Below the pieces are notes generated by a model. The model was not told where the DNA came from. It made no database searches and was given only the letters and a program-made list of their open reading frames with translations. This document shows positions 37,624 through 45,763 of a stretch of 64,000 bases of DNA, in pieces; the first letter of the stretch is position 1, and each line of letters starts with the position of its first letter. The translations under genes and the position numbers were made by a program. Location: contig NZ_CP041656.2 of the NCBI RefSeq assembly GCF_007290395.2, forward strand, positions 3,038,001-3,102,000. The letters are read 5' to 3'. Origin of the DNA: Bradyrhizobium cosmicum (GTDB lineage: Bacteria; Pseudomonadota; Alphaproteobacteria; Rhizobiales; Xanthobacteraceae).

Positions 37624-38433
37624 ATGCACGTGACAACCGCTGACAAGCGCGCGACGTTCAAGAAGATGCACGAGAGCGGCTGCTTCATCCTGCCCAATCC
37701 GGTCGATGTCGGCAGCGCCAAGGCGTTGCAGCATCTCGGCTTCAAGGCGCTGGCCTCATCCAGCGCGGGCTTTGCCTGGACCATCGGCAAGGCCGACAAC
37801 CATGTCACCGTCGAGGAGGTCTGTCAGCATCTGGCAGCATTGTGCTCGGCCGTCGACATCCCCGTGAATGCGGATTTCGAGGGCGGCTTCGCGGTCGAGC
37901 CGGACAAGGTCGCAGATCATGTCGAGCGCTGCGTGCGCACCGGCGTTGCGGGCCTCTCGATCGAGGATTCCACCGGCGACAAGGACAAGCCGATCTACGA
38001 GCGCGCGCTCGCGGTCGAGCGCATCGCGGCTTCGCGCAAGGCGATCGGCGACAGCAACACGATGCTGGTTGGTCGCTGCGAGGCTTATCTGTGGGGCGTC
38101 ACTGACCTCAAGCTCGTCATCGACCGGCTCACGGCCTATGCCGATGCCGGCGCCGATTGTCTTTACGCACCGGGCCTGAAGACCCGCGAGGACATCGCTG
38201 CGGTGGTGAAGGCTGTCGCACCGAAGCCGTTCAACCTGCTGATCGGCGCATCCGGGCTGTCGCTGCGGGAGGCCGAAGATCTCGGTGTGCGCCGCATCAG
38301 CGTCGGCGGATCGCTCGCCCGTGCCGCCTGGGGCGGCTTCATGCGCGCCGCCAGGGAGATGGCGGAAAAGGGAACGTTCACCGAGCTTGCCGGAGGCTAT
38401 CCCGGCGGCGAGCTCAACAAGATGTTCAGCTAG
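37624..38433 (+). CDS. Isocitrate lyase / PEP mutase family protein
   Basis: 269-residue TIM-barrel protein. Recognised by LPNPVDVGSAKALQHLGFKA, SSAGFAWTIGK, VNADFEGGF (metal-binding acidic loop) and GLSIEDSTGD. The Cys-containing KKCGH loop of true isocitrate lyases is absent, so it is more like a methylisocitrate lyase-type C-C lyase or oxaloacetate/PEP-related hydrolase. ATG 37624 has GGGAGAG at good spacing. Confidence 0.87.
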   Translation: MHVTTADKRATFKKMHESGCFILPNPVDVGSAKALQHLGFKALASSSAGFAWTIGKADNHVTVEEVCQHLAALCSAVDIPVNADFEGGFAVEPDKVADHVERCVRTGVAGLSIEDSTGDKDKPIYERALAVERIAASRKAIGDSNTMLVGRCEAYLWGVTDLKLVIDRLTAYADAGADCLYAPGLKTREDIAAVVKAVAPKPFNLLIGASGLSLREAEDLGVRRISVGGSLARAAWGGFMRAAREMAEKGTFTELAGGYPGGELNKMFS

Positions 38434-38481
38434 AGCATGATCCGGAAAAGTGTGAAGCGGTTTTCCGGAAAGATCATGCTC
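38433..38481. repeat. Palindromic repeat, family C
   Basis: GAGCATGATCCGGAAAA at 38433-38449 mirrors TTTTCCGGAAAGATCATGCTC-type sequence at 38461-38481. It overlaps the stop of the PEP mutase-like gene and may double as its terminator. Similar GAGCATGATC palindromes are common in Bradyrhizobium as I recall. Confidence 0.8.
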
Positions 38482-38493
38482 CAACGATAAACG

Positions 38494-38525
38494 AAAAGCG
38501 GCGGGACCTTTCGGGTCCCGCCGCT
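38494..38525 (-). terminator. Terminator of the minus-strand membrane protein gene
   Basis: 12-bp perfect stem, AGCGGCGGGACC (38497-38508) with GGTCCCGCCGCT (38514-38525). AAAA just left of it on the plus strand supplies the T run on the minus strand. Lies 22 bases after the stop at 38547. Confidence 0.85.
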
Positions 38526-38546
38526 CTCAAATGTCATTGCGAATTG

Positions 38547-38942
38547 TTACTTTGCGGCGTCAGACGGAGCGGCCGGTTCCGGTGCCGCCGGCTTGCTCGG
38601 TGCGGCGCCGGTGGTCATGCCGGGTTCGGTGTTGCTGCGCGGCGTCACGTCACGCATGCCGGGAGGTGCGGCCGGCTTGGCGGACGGCGCCTGCTGGGCC
38701 GTCTGCGTCATCGGCGCGTTGCTCGCCTGGTTGCCGGTGCTGGAGTTGTTCAAGCCATAGAACACGGCGCCCAGTACCAAGGCGACCGCCACCGCGAACA
38801 CAGCGACCTTGCCGCTGGAGGCGGGGCCTTCGCCAAGCTCGGGATCGACCTGAAGTTCGGCATCCCGGCGCGCCGCGCGAACATACTCATCGTCGGCGAG
38901 GTTGGGGCGATACGGATCGTTGGGAAAACGCTCGTCAGCCAT
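38547..38942 (-). CDS. Single-pass membrane protein with Pro/Ala-rich C-terminus
   Basis: 131 residues: charged N-terminus (MADERFPNDPYRPNLADDEY), one membrane helix (VAVFAVAVALVLGAVFYGL) and a Pro/Ala/Thr-rich, probably periplasmic tail. ATG 38942 has GGAG 12 bases upstream. A candidate EcfG-type promoter (38974-38999) suggests general stress control. Function unknown. Confidence 0.72.
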   Translation of the reverse strand: MADERFPNDPYRPNLADDEYVRAARRDAELQVDPELGEGPASSGKVAVFAVAVALVLGAVFYGLNNSSTGNQASNAPMTQTAQQAPSAKPAAPPGMRDVTPRSNTEPGMTTGAAPSKPAAPEPAAPSDAAK

Positions 38943-38973
38943 CGTTGGATCTCCTCGTTTATTGCGCGGTGAC

Positions 38974-38999
38974 AACCCCTGGATGCGAGATTCTGTTCC
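38974..38999 (-). promoter_or_regulatory. Candidate EcfG (general stress sigma) promoter
   Basis: On the minus strand GGAAC (38999-38995) is followed after 17 bases by GGTT (38977-38974), 31 bases before the ATG at 38942. The alphaproteobacterial EcfG consensus is GGAAC-N16/17-CGTT. One mismatch in the -10 block. Confidence 0.4.
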
Positions 39000-39045
39000 G
39001 CCCTCCTTATGCTTTCGTCGCATGTTGCCCCCTCGCAAGGAATCG

Positions 39046-39062
39046 GGAACCTGTTAGGTTCC
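39046..39062. promoter_or_regulatory. Perfect GGAACC inverted repeat between divergent genes
   Basis: GGAACCTGTTAGGTTCC: 6-bp arms with a 5-base spacer. Lies 25 bases before the TRIC-like start and 104 bases upstream of the 38942 gene. Likely a dimeric regulator site; the regulator is unknown. Confidence 0.4.
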
Positions 39063-39086
39063 ACCGGTCACGAAGGGAACAAGGCG

Positions 39087-39728
39087 ATGTGGAGCCTGCC
39101 GCCGAGCGATAGCGTGCTGCATGTCCTGTCCCTGGTCGCCGTCGCCGCGCAAGGCATGACCGCTGCGCTCGCGGCGGGCAGGCGCAGCATGGACTGGTTG
39201 GGGGTCTGCTTCCTCGGCTGCATCACTGCGCTCGGCGGCGGCACGCTGCGCGATCTGTTTCTCGGGCACTACCCGCTGGCCTGGGTGCAGAGCCCGATCT
39301 ATCTGGCGCTCGCCGGCGGCGCGGCCTTTCTCACCATTCTGACCGCGCGCCTCGTGCACCGGCTCAAGCTTGCCTTCATCGTGCTCGATGCGATCGGCCT
39401 CGTCGTCTTCACCATGACCGGCTGCGATATCGCCTGGCAGATGGATGCGACGCTGCCGATCGTCATCGTCTCCGGCATGGTGACGGGCTGCGCCGGCGGC
39501 GTGCTGCGCGACGTGCTCTGCAACGACGTGCCGCTGCTGTTTCGCTCGGAGCTCTACGCCACCGTTTCGGCGGCCACCGGCCTGTTCTATGCCACCGCCT
39601 TCGGTTTCAATCTCAACGCCGAGCTCTGGACCATCTTGACGTTCGTGCTCGGCATCAGCTTCCGCCTGCTGGCGGTCCGCTACAAATGGGAGATGCCGAA
39701 ATTCGTCTTCACGGGGGATGAGGAATAG
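39087..39728 (+). CDS. TRIC/YadS-family membrane channel
   Basis: 213 residues and seven predicted membrane helices in a duplicated three-helix pattern. The conserved Gly-rich motifs are GGGTLRDLFLG and, in the second half, GGVLRDVLCNDVPL. Prokaryotic TRIC homologues are monovalent cation channels. ATG 39087 is chosen; the upstream in-frame ATG at 39009 would cross the palindrome. Confidence 0.87.
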   Translation: MWSLPPSDSVLHVLSLVAVAAQGMTAALAAGRRSMDWLGVCFLGCITALGGGTLRDLFLGHYPLAWVQSPIYLALAGGAAFLTILTARLVHRLKLAFIVLDAIGLVVFTMTGCDIAWQMDATLPIVIVSGMVTGCAGGVLRDVLCNDVPLLFRSELYATVSAATGLFYATAFGFNLNAELWTILTFVLGISFRLLAVRYKWEMPKFVFTGDEE

Positions 39729-39757
39729 CGCTTGCTTCGCTCCGCTCTATCCACATC

Positions 39758-39835
39758 GTCATTGCGAGCGCAGCGAAGCAATCCAGAATCTTTCCGCGGA
39801 GGGACTCTGGATTGCTTCGCTGCGCTCGCAATGAC
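39758..39835. repeat. REP-like palindrome, family A copy 2
   Basis: Same 30-bp arms as the 22301 copy: 39758-39787 and 39806-39835, perfectly complementary, with an 18-base centre that differs. It lies between convergent genes and could end both transcripts. Confidence 0.9.
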
Positions 39836-39844
39836 GGAGAGGCG

Positions 39845-41053
39845 TCAATCCTGCTTCCGCGCCTTCGCCACCTGCGCCGGCGTCACCATCAGGCCCGCAT
39901 TGCCCCAGGAATTGCGGATGTAATTGGTCACCGCCGCGATGTCTTCGTCGGACAATTGTTTGGCATAGGCCGGCATCTCGCCGGTGTTGGGCGCGCGCGG
40001 CGTCGTCACCGTGTGGGCGCCGTCGAGGATGACGCGCAGGGTGGAGGATGGATTGATCGATTGCAGCAGTGCATTGCCCGGCAGCGGCGGATAGATCCGT
40101 GGCGCGCCCGTGCCGTCGGCCTCATGACAGGCGATGCAGAGTTTTGCGTAGACGGCCTGGCCGGCCTTCATCTCGGTCTCGCCGGGCGGCGTCACGATCG
40201 TCTCGCGCCGCGCCGGCGGCAGGCTCTTCAGATAGAGTGCGATCGCGCGCACATCGGCATCGCTCATCTTCGACGTGGAGTTGACGACTACCTCCGCCAT
40301 CGGGCCGCCGGCATGGCTCCTGGCATTGCGCCCGCTCTGCAGATACTCGACGATGTCCTGCGCGCTCCACGATTTCAGCCCGGTGCGCGCGGCACCATCG
40401 AGCCTTGGCGCATACCAGCCGCCGATTTCGCTGCCGGCGAGCGCCTGCGCGGTCTTGTCCGCGCCAAAATAGTTCTTCGGCGTGTGGCAGGCGCCGCAAT
40501 GGCCGAGCCCGGTGACGAGATAGCCGCCCCTGTTCCACGCCGCGCTCTGGCTCTGATCCGGCTCGAACAGGCCGGGCGTGAAGAACATGGCGTTCCAGAC
40601 CCGCATCAAGCGGCGATAGCCGAACGGCCAGCGCAGCTCCGGCGGTTTGTTCCGGCTCACGACGGGCGACAGCGTGCCGAGATAGGCCCGGATCGCCAGC
40701 GTGTCGTCCTTGGTCATCTTCGTGAAGTAGGGGTAGGGGAACGCCGGGTAATAGTTCGAACCGTCCGGCGCGATGCCGGTGCGCAACGCGCGCGTGAAAT
40801 CGGCATCCAGCCAGGCGCCGATCCCGGTCTCGCGATCCGGCGTCAGGTTCGGCGCATAGATCGCGCCAAAGGGCGTGTCGATGCGCTTTCCGCCAGCGAA
40901 CGGTCTTGCGGGATCGGCGGTGTGGCAGCCCGCGCAGTCGCCGGCCTCGACCAGCGATTTGCCATGGGCGATCAGCTCCGGCGATGGCTCGGCGGCGAGG
41001 GCCATGCTCGCAGCCGCACTGCACAAGAGCAAAACAGCCAGAATCGTCCGCAT
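39845..41053 (-). CDS. Triheme cytochrome c (dehydrogenase cytochrome subunit type)
   Basis: 402 residues with a signal peptide (MRTILAVLLLCSAAASMALA) and three heme sites: CAGCH (40-44), CGACH (186-190) and CIACH (306-310). The three-domain layout is that of the cytochrome c subunit of membrane alcohol, aldehyde or gluconate dehydrogenases, which passes electrons to quinone or terminal oxidase. The dehydrogenase subunit is not adjacent. ATG 41053 gives the signal peptide. Confidence 0.93.
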   Translation of the reverse strand: MRTILAVLLLCSAAASMALAAEPSPELIAHGKSLVEAGDCAGCHTADPARPFAGGKRIDTPFGAIYAPNLTPDRETGIGAWLDADFTRALRTGIAPDGSNYYPAFPYPYFTKMTKDDTLAIRAYLGTLSPVVSRNKPPELRWPFGYRRLMRVWNAMFFTPGLFEPDQSQSAAWNRGGYLVTGLGHCGACHTPKNYFGADKTAQALAGSEIGGWYAPRLDGAARTGLKSWSAQDIVEYLQSGRNARSHAGGPMAEVVVNSTSKMSDADVRAIALYLKSLPPARRETIVTPPGETEMKAGQAVYAKLCIACHEADGTGAPRIYPPLPGNALLQSINPSSTLRVILDGAHTVTTPRAPNTGEMPAYAKQLSDEDIAAVTNYIRNSWGNAGLMVTPAQVAKARKQD

Positions 41054-41333
41054 CCCGAGGTCTCCCGCGACCAATCGCCCACGTCCCACATTATACGTGC
41101 GTCACGTCGTTTCGCGACGGCGGGGGTATCGTGACACAAATTGAAAATCGCCGATGCCTTGCAGCCACGAAGTTGCGATTTTTACCCGGCGCTTCCTTTG
41201 GTCCAGATTTGTGATGCGGAGCGTTAAATATCCGACATAGAGTGGCGCGGATGGTCGGCGCGCCCTAGCTAAAAACAACGGGCAGGCAACGGCTTAAGCA
41301 GCCAAGCGCTCAAAAGGGCGGAAGAGGACGAGA

Positions 41334-44300
41334 ATGGGCATCAACCAGGGTCCGATCAGTCTCGATCAGAAATACACCCAGGACACCGGCCATATCTTCA
41401 CGACCGGCATTCAGGCGTTGGTCCGCCTGCCCATGGCTCAGATCCGCCGCGACCGCGCCGCGGGGCTGAACACCGCTGGCTTCATCTCGGGCTACCGCGG
41501 CTCGCCGCTCGGCGGCTACGACCAGCAGCTGTTCGCCGCCCGCAAGCATCTCGAACAGTACAACATCAAGTTCCAGCCGGGCGTGAACGAGGACCTCGCG
41601 GCCACCGCCGTCTGGGGCTCGCAACAGCTCAACCTTTCGCCCGGCGCCAAGTATGACGGCGTGGTCGGCATCTGGTACGGCAAGGGCCCCGGGGTCGACC
41701 GCTGTGGCGACGTGTTCCGCCACGGCAATGCCGCAGGCTCCGCCAAGAACGGCGGCGTGCTGTGCCTCGCCGGCGACGACCACGGCGCCAAATCCTCCAC
41801 CGTTCCGCATCAGTCCGACCACGCCTTCATGTCGGCGCTGATGCCGTATCTTTATCCCTCGAGCATTCACGAGATGATCGAGATGGGCCTGCTCGGCATT
41901 GCGATGTCGCGCTATTCGGGCTGCTGGGTCGGCATGAAGGTGATCACTGAGACGGTGGAGACCACCGCCGAGATCGACCTCACCGACGAGATGAAGCCGT
42001 TCATCATCCCCACCGATTTCGAGCTGCCGCCGGGCGGCCTCAATTTGCGCTGGCCCGACGACCGCTTCGAGCAGGACCGCCGCCTGCAGGACTACAAGGG
42101 CTTTGCCGCGATCGCCTTTGCGCGCGCCAACAAGGTCAACCGCATCACCATGGATTCGCCGAACGCCCGCTTCGGCATCATGGCGTCGGGCAAGAGCTAC
42201 GAGGACGTCCGGCAGGCGCTGCGCGAGCTCGGCATCACCGAGGAGATCGCCGCCAAGATCGGCCTTCGGCTCTACAAGATCGGCATGCCCTGGCCGCTGG
42301 AGCCGGAAGGCGTGCGCCAGTTCGCGGTCGGGCTCGAAGAGATCTTCATCATCGAGGAACGCCGCGAGATCGTCGAGAACCAGGTCAAGCAGGAGCTGTT
42401 CAACTGGCGCGACGACGTCCGCCCGCGCATCGTCGGCAAGATGGACGAGCACGACAAGCGCTTCCTGACCTTCTCCGCCGAGCTCAGCGTCGCTTCGCTC
42501 GCGACTTCGCTGACCGAACGACTGCTTCGACTGAATCTCAATCCTGAAATCGCGGAGATGCTCCGCGTCAAGGCCGACTGGTTCAACGGCCGCCAGGCGA
42601 CCCAGATGCAGGCGGTCGCTCCCGTCTCCCGCACCCCGTATTTCTGTTCCGGCTGTCCCCACAACACCTCGACCAAGGTCCCCGAAGGCAGCCGCGCGCT
42701 GGCCGGCATCGGCTGTCACTTCATGGCGCTGTGGATGGACCGCTCGACCGAGACGTTTACGCATATGGGCGGCGAGGGCGTGCCGTGGGTCGGCATCGCG
42801 CCCTTCACCAACGAGAACCACATCTTCGCCAATCTCGGCGACGGCACTTACTTCCACTCCGGGCTGCTGGCGATCCGCCAGGCGGTCGCCTCCAAGACCA
42901 ACATCACCTACAAGATCCTCTACAACGACGCCGTCGCCATGACCGGCGGCCAGCGCCATGACGGCGATCTGTCGCCGCAGCAGATCACCTTCCAGCTCCA
43001 TGCCGAAGGCATCCGCGAGATCTACCTGGTCTCCGAAACGCCCGATGCCTATCCCGCCGACAGCATCGCGCCGGGCGTGAAGCTCTATCATCGCGACGAG
43101 CTGCAGAACGTCATGAAGATGTGCCGGGAGCACAAGGGCACATCGGCGATCGTTTTCGTGCAGACCTGCGCCGCCGAGAAGCGCCGCCGCCGCAAGCGCG
43201 GCCTGCTGGAGGATCCGGCGCGCCGCGTCATGATCAACCCGGCCGTCTGCGAAGGCTGCGGCGACTGCTCGGTGCAGTCGAACTGCATCTCGGTTGAGCC
43301 GCTGGAGACCGAGTTTGGCCGCAAGCGCGCCATCAACCAGTCGTCCTGCAACAAGGACTATTCCTGCGTGAAGGGTTTTTGCCCGTCCTTCGTCATCGTC
43401 GACGGCGGCAAGCCGCGCCATCGCGCGCCGGCCGATCTCAGTGACATCGGTGCGATTGCCGAGCCGGCCTCGCGGCCGACGCTGGATAAACCCTACAACA
43501 TCGCCGTCGGCGGTGTCGGCGGCACCGGCGTGCTCACAATCGGCGCGCTGCTCGGCATGGCCGCTCATATCGAGGGCAAGGCCTCGATGATCCTCGACAT
43601 GTCGGGCCTGGCGCAAAAGGGCGGCGCGGTGCTCAGCCACGTACGGCTATCGGATCATCCGGCCGAGGTGACATGCTCGCGAATTGTCACCGGCACGGCC
43701 GACGTCGTGCTCGCCGCCGACGAGGTGGTTGCGGTCGCCAGGGACACCATCTCGCTCTGCGACACCACCCGCACCCGCGGCATCATCAACAGCCACGTCA
43801 TTCCCACCGCCGATTTCGTGCTCAACCGCGACTTCAATTTCCAGACCCGCAAGCTGAACGGACTTTTGGAAACGGCGCTGCACAAGGACTCCGTCTTCTT
43901 CGACTTCACCAAGCCGGCCGAGCAGCTGCTCGGCGACAGCATCGCCACCAACATGATGATGATGGGCTATGCCTATCAGAAGGGCCTCTTGCCGCTGTCG
44001 GCGGAGTCGATCGAGCAGGCGATCGAGGTGAACGGCGTCTCGATCAAGATGAACAAGGAAGCCTTCCGCCTCGGCCGCCTCGCGGTCGCCGATCCCGCAC
44101 GTCTTGCCGGCATGCTGAAGGGAACGGACGAGGTCGTCGCGCCCAAGTCTCTGGACGCGATGACGCTCGACGAGGTGATCGAGCATCGCGCCAAGCACCT
44201 GACCGCCTACCAGAACAACCGTCTTGCCAGACGCTATCGCAAGCTGATCGACCAGGTTCGCGAGGCCGCGAAGCAGGGCGGTTATGACGATGCGCTGCCG

Positions 44301-44825
44301 CGTGCGGTCGCGGTGAATTACGCCAAGCTGCTGGCCTACAAGGACGAATACGAAGTCGCGCGCCTCTTCACCGACGGCGCGTTCGAAAAGCAGCTGCGTG
44401 ACCAGTTCGAAGGCGACTTCAAGTTCAACTTCAACCTCGCACCGCCGATCCTCAGCAGTGGCGTCGATGCACTGGGACGCCCGAAGAAGCGCGCCTTCGG
44501 CCCGTGGATGCTCTCTGCGTTCCGCGTGCTCGCAAAATTCAAGGTCCTGCGCGGCACGCCGCTCGACATCTTCGGCCGCAGCGCCGACCGCAAGCTCGAG
44601 CGCGACCTGATCACGGGCTACGAGAAGGACGTCGCCACCGTGCTCGGCCTCTTGTCGCCGGTCACGATCGACACCGCGGTGGAATTGCTGTCGCTGCCCG
44701 ACCGCATTCGCGGCTACGGCCCGGTGAAGGAGAAGGCCGTCGCGGACGCCAAGGCCCGCTACGCCCAGCTTGCGGCGGATCTGGCGAGCCCGCCGCCGGC
44801 TCCGAGGCAGATTGCCGCGGAGTAG
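41334..44825 (+). CDS. Fused indolepyruvate ferredoxin oxidoreductase
   Basis: 1163-residue fused form of the alpha and beta subunits, which oxidatively decarboxylates arylpyruvates (and related 2-oxo acids) to acyl-CoA with ferredoxin. N-terminal pyrimidine-binding region (GFISGYRGSPLGGYD), thiamine-diphosphate region near residue 500 (ANLGDGTYFHSG), a Cys-rich Fe-S region near 640-685 (CEGCGDCSVQSNC, then CNKDYSCVKGFCPSF), and a gamma-type domain after 720 (VGGVGGTGVLTIGALLG). ATG 41334 follows GAGGACGAGA. Typical of aerobic rhizobia, where it can run with high-potential acceptors. Confidence 0.95.
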   Translation: MGINQGPISLDQKYTQDTGHIFTTGIQALVRLPMAQIRRDRAAGLNTAGFISGYRGSPLGGYDQQLFAARKHLEQYNIKFQPGVNEDLAATAVWGSQQLNLSPGAKYDGVVGIWYGKGPGVDRCGDVFRHGNAAGSAKNGGVLCLAGDDHGAKSSTVPHQSDHAFMSALMPYLYPSSIHEMIEMGLLGIAMSRYSGCWVGMKVITETVETTAEIDLTDEMKPFIIPTDFELPPGGLNLRWPDDRFEQDRRLQDYKGFAAIAFARANKVNRITMDSPNARFGIMASGKSYEDVRQALRELGITEEIAAKIGLRLYKIGMPWPLEPEGVRQFAVGLEEIFIIEERREIVENQVKQELFNWRDDVRPRIVGKMDEHDKRFLTFSAELSVASLATSLTERLLRLNLNPEIAEMLRVKADWFNGRQATQMQAVAPVSRTPYFCSGCPHNTSTKVPEGSRALAGIGCHFMALWMDRSTETFTHMGGEGVPWVGIAPFTNENHIFANLGDGTYFHSGLLAIRQAVASKTNITYKILYNDAVAMTGGQRHDGDLSPQQITFQLHAEGIREIYLVSETPDAYPADSIAPGVKLYHRDELQNVMKMCREHKGTSAIVFVQTCAAEKRRRRKRGLLEDPARRVMINPAVCEGCGDCSVQSNCISVEPLETEFGRKRAINQSSCNKDYSCVKGFCPSFVIVDGGKPRHRAPADLSDIGAIAEPASRPTLDKPYNIAVGGVGGTGVLTIGALLGMAAHIEGKASMILDMSGLAQKGGAVLSHVRLSDHPAEVTCSRIVTGTADVVLAADEVVAVARDTISLCDTTRTRGIINSHVIPTADFVLNRDFNFQTRKLNGLLETALHKDSVFFDFTKPAEQLLGDSIATNMMMMGYAYQKGLLPLSAESIEQAIEVNGVSIKMNKEAFRLGRLAVADPARLAGMLKGTDEVVAPKSLDAMTLDEVIEHRAKHLTAYQNNRLARRYRKLIDQVREAAKQGGYDDALPRAVAVNYAKLLAYKDEYEVARLFTDGAFEKQLRDQFEGDFKFNFNLAPPILSSGVDALGRPKKRAFGPWMLSAFRVLAKFKVLRGTPLDIFGRSADRKLERDLITGYEKDVATVLGLLSPVTIDTAVELLSLPDRIRGYGPVKEKAVADAKARYAQLAADLASPPPAPRQIAAE

Positions 44826-44836
44826 GGAAGGTCCCG

Positions 44837-44874
44837 GATGGTGGGCAAAGGCGCAAAGCGCCGTGCCCACCATC
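44837..44874. repeat. Palindromic repeat, family D
   Basis: GATGGTGGGCA (44837-44847) pairs with TGCCCACCATC (44864-44874), with an inner stem GGCGC-AAA-GCGCC (44850-44862). It starts 12 bases after the stop of the fused oxidoreductase and probably serves as its 3'-end hairpin. Confidence 0.85.
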
Positions 44875-45280
44875 TAGCTGGGATGAGTCCGAAGACGTGG
44901 GCACGCTGCGCTTTGCCCGCCCTACGGCACTATCTGTTGTGCTGCCCGTCGGGCAAAACACCCATGCCGTGGGTCAATCAGCCTGCGCAAAAACATTTCG
45001 CTTTACCGAAATTCGGAATTGTCGTATCCATCCGCCGCCTCATCCCTCTCAAAGGGGCGTATCGCGATCGTCACGGAACGCGGGGTGAGCGGCGGTGGAC
45101 GCGGGCTGCGTCGCGCGGGACATTGTCTCGCGTGCACGACGGGCGCGGTCTCGCGTACGGCAAAATCGCGTGGTCCTGGCGCCCGCAGGCTGGCGTCAAG
45201 TCTTGCGGTCACTCGCAAGGCGACGGGGGCAATAGTGCATCGCTCCCCGAGGAGAGCGCGACATAAGCCGTAAAGCCACT

Positions 45281-45394
45281 GCGCAGGGAAGGCCGGATGT
45301 TTGGCTTCACCTGTATGCCGCTGTGCAGCCTCTTGTAGCGCAATTTTCGCACAGTGGACCGCGGGTGCCAGTCGGCACCCGGTCTTCCCTGCGC
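45281..45394 (+). ncRNA. Three-stem structured element, repeat or RNA candidate
   Basis: A long-range 16-bp stem closes the element: 45281-45296 (GCGCAGGGAAGGCCGG) with 45379-45394, one G-T pair. Inside are CCGCTGTGC (45318-45326) / GCACAGTGG (45349-45357) and GGGTGCC (45363-45369) / GGCACCC (45374-45380). This junction architecture, with compensating G-U pairs, looks like a folded RNA, but I also recall it as a dispersed Bradyrhizobium repeat. Strand is assumed. Confidence 0.4.
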
Positions 45395-45514
45395 CCTCTG
45401 TTCCCAGAGGGAGTCAGACGGACGCATAGCTCGGGCAGGACATGCCGCGAGAAAGCGGGGATGTGTCTACTGGCGAGTGTTGAGTTGAACAGCACCGTCA
45501 GCGCCACGAACTCC

Positions 45515-45599
45515 GTCATGGCGAGCGCAGCGAAGCAATCCAGAGTCTCTCCGTGGATGGATTCTGGATTGCTTCGTCGCCGGGGCTCCTCGCAATGAC
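45515..45599. repeat. REP-like palindrome, family A, imperfect copy
   Basis: Left arm GTCATGGCGAGCGCAGCGAA and onward (45515-45544), right arm from 45563 (TCTGGATTGCTTCGTCGCCG to ATGAC at 45599). The right arm is a different variant with CCGGGGCTCC, like the composite copy at 27280. Confidence 0.8.
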
Positions 45600-45763
45600 G
45601 ACGCGGCGGGCAGGGTCGCGTCCTACTGTTTCCCGGCTTTAGGGTGGGCCCATTTGCGCCAGCCCGCTGCCCTCTCGCCCGACGGAATATTTCCGCGCTT
45701 GCCAATCAGGCCACCGGGGTTCAGAAAAAAGGCGAAGAAGAAACGCGAGCGGAGACCTCTGTT

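Larger units (their letters stand above)
44826..45763. other. 938-base gene-free region made largely of repeats
   Basis: Contains a family D palindrome (44837-44874), a related inverted stretch around 44899-44932, an extended region 45030-45280 that looks like a dispersed Bradyrhizobium repeat, the structured element 45281-45394, and a family A palindrome (45515-45599). No convincing ORF; the short ORFs here are translated repeat. Confidence 0.7.

Noticed and set aside
41310..43640. 776-residue minus-strand ORF
   Set aside because: Shadow of the fused indolepyruvate oxidoreductase, which has clear cofactor motifs on the plus strand.
44838..45266. 142-residue plus-strand ORF in the repeat region
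   Set aside because: It is a translation of palindromic and dispersed repeat DNA.
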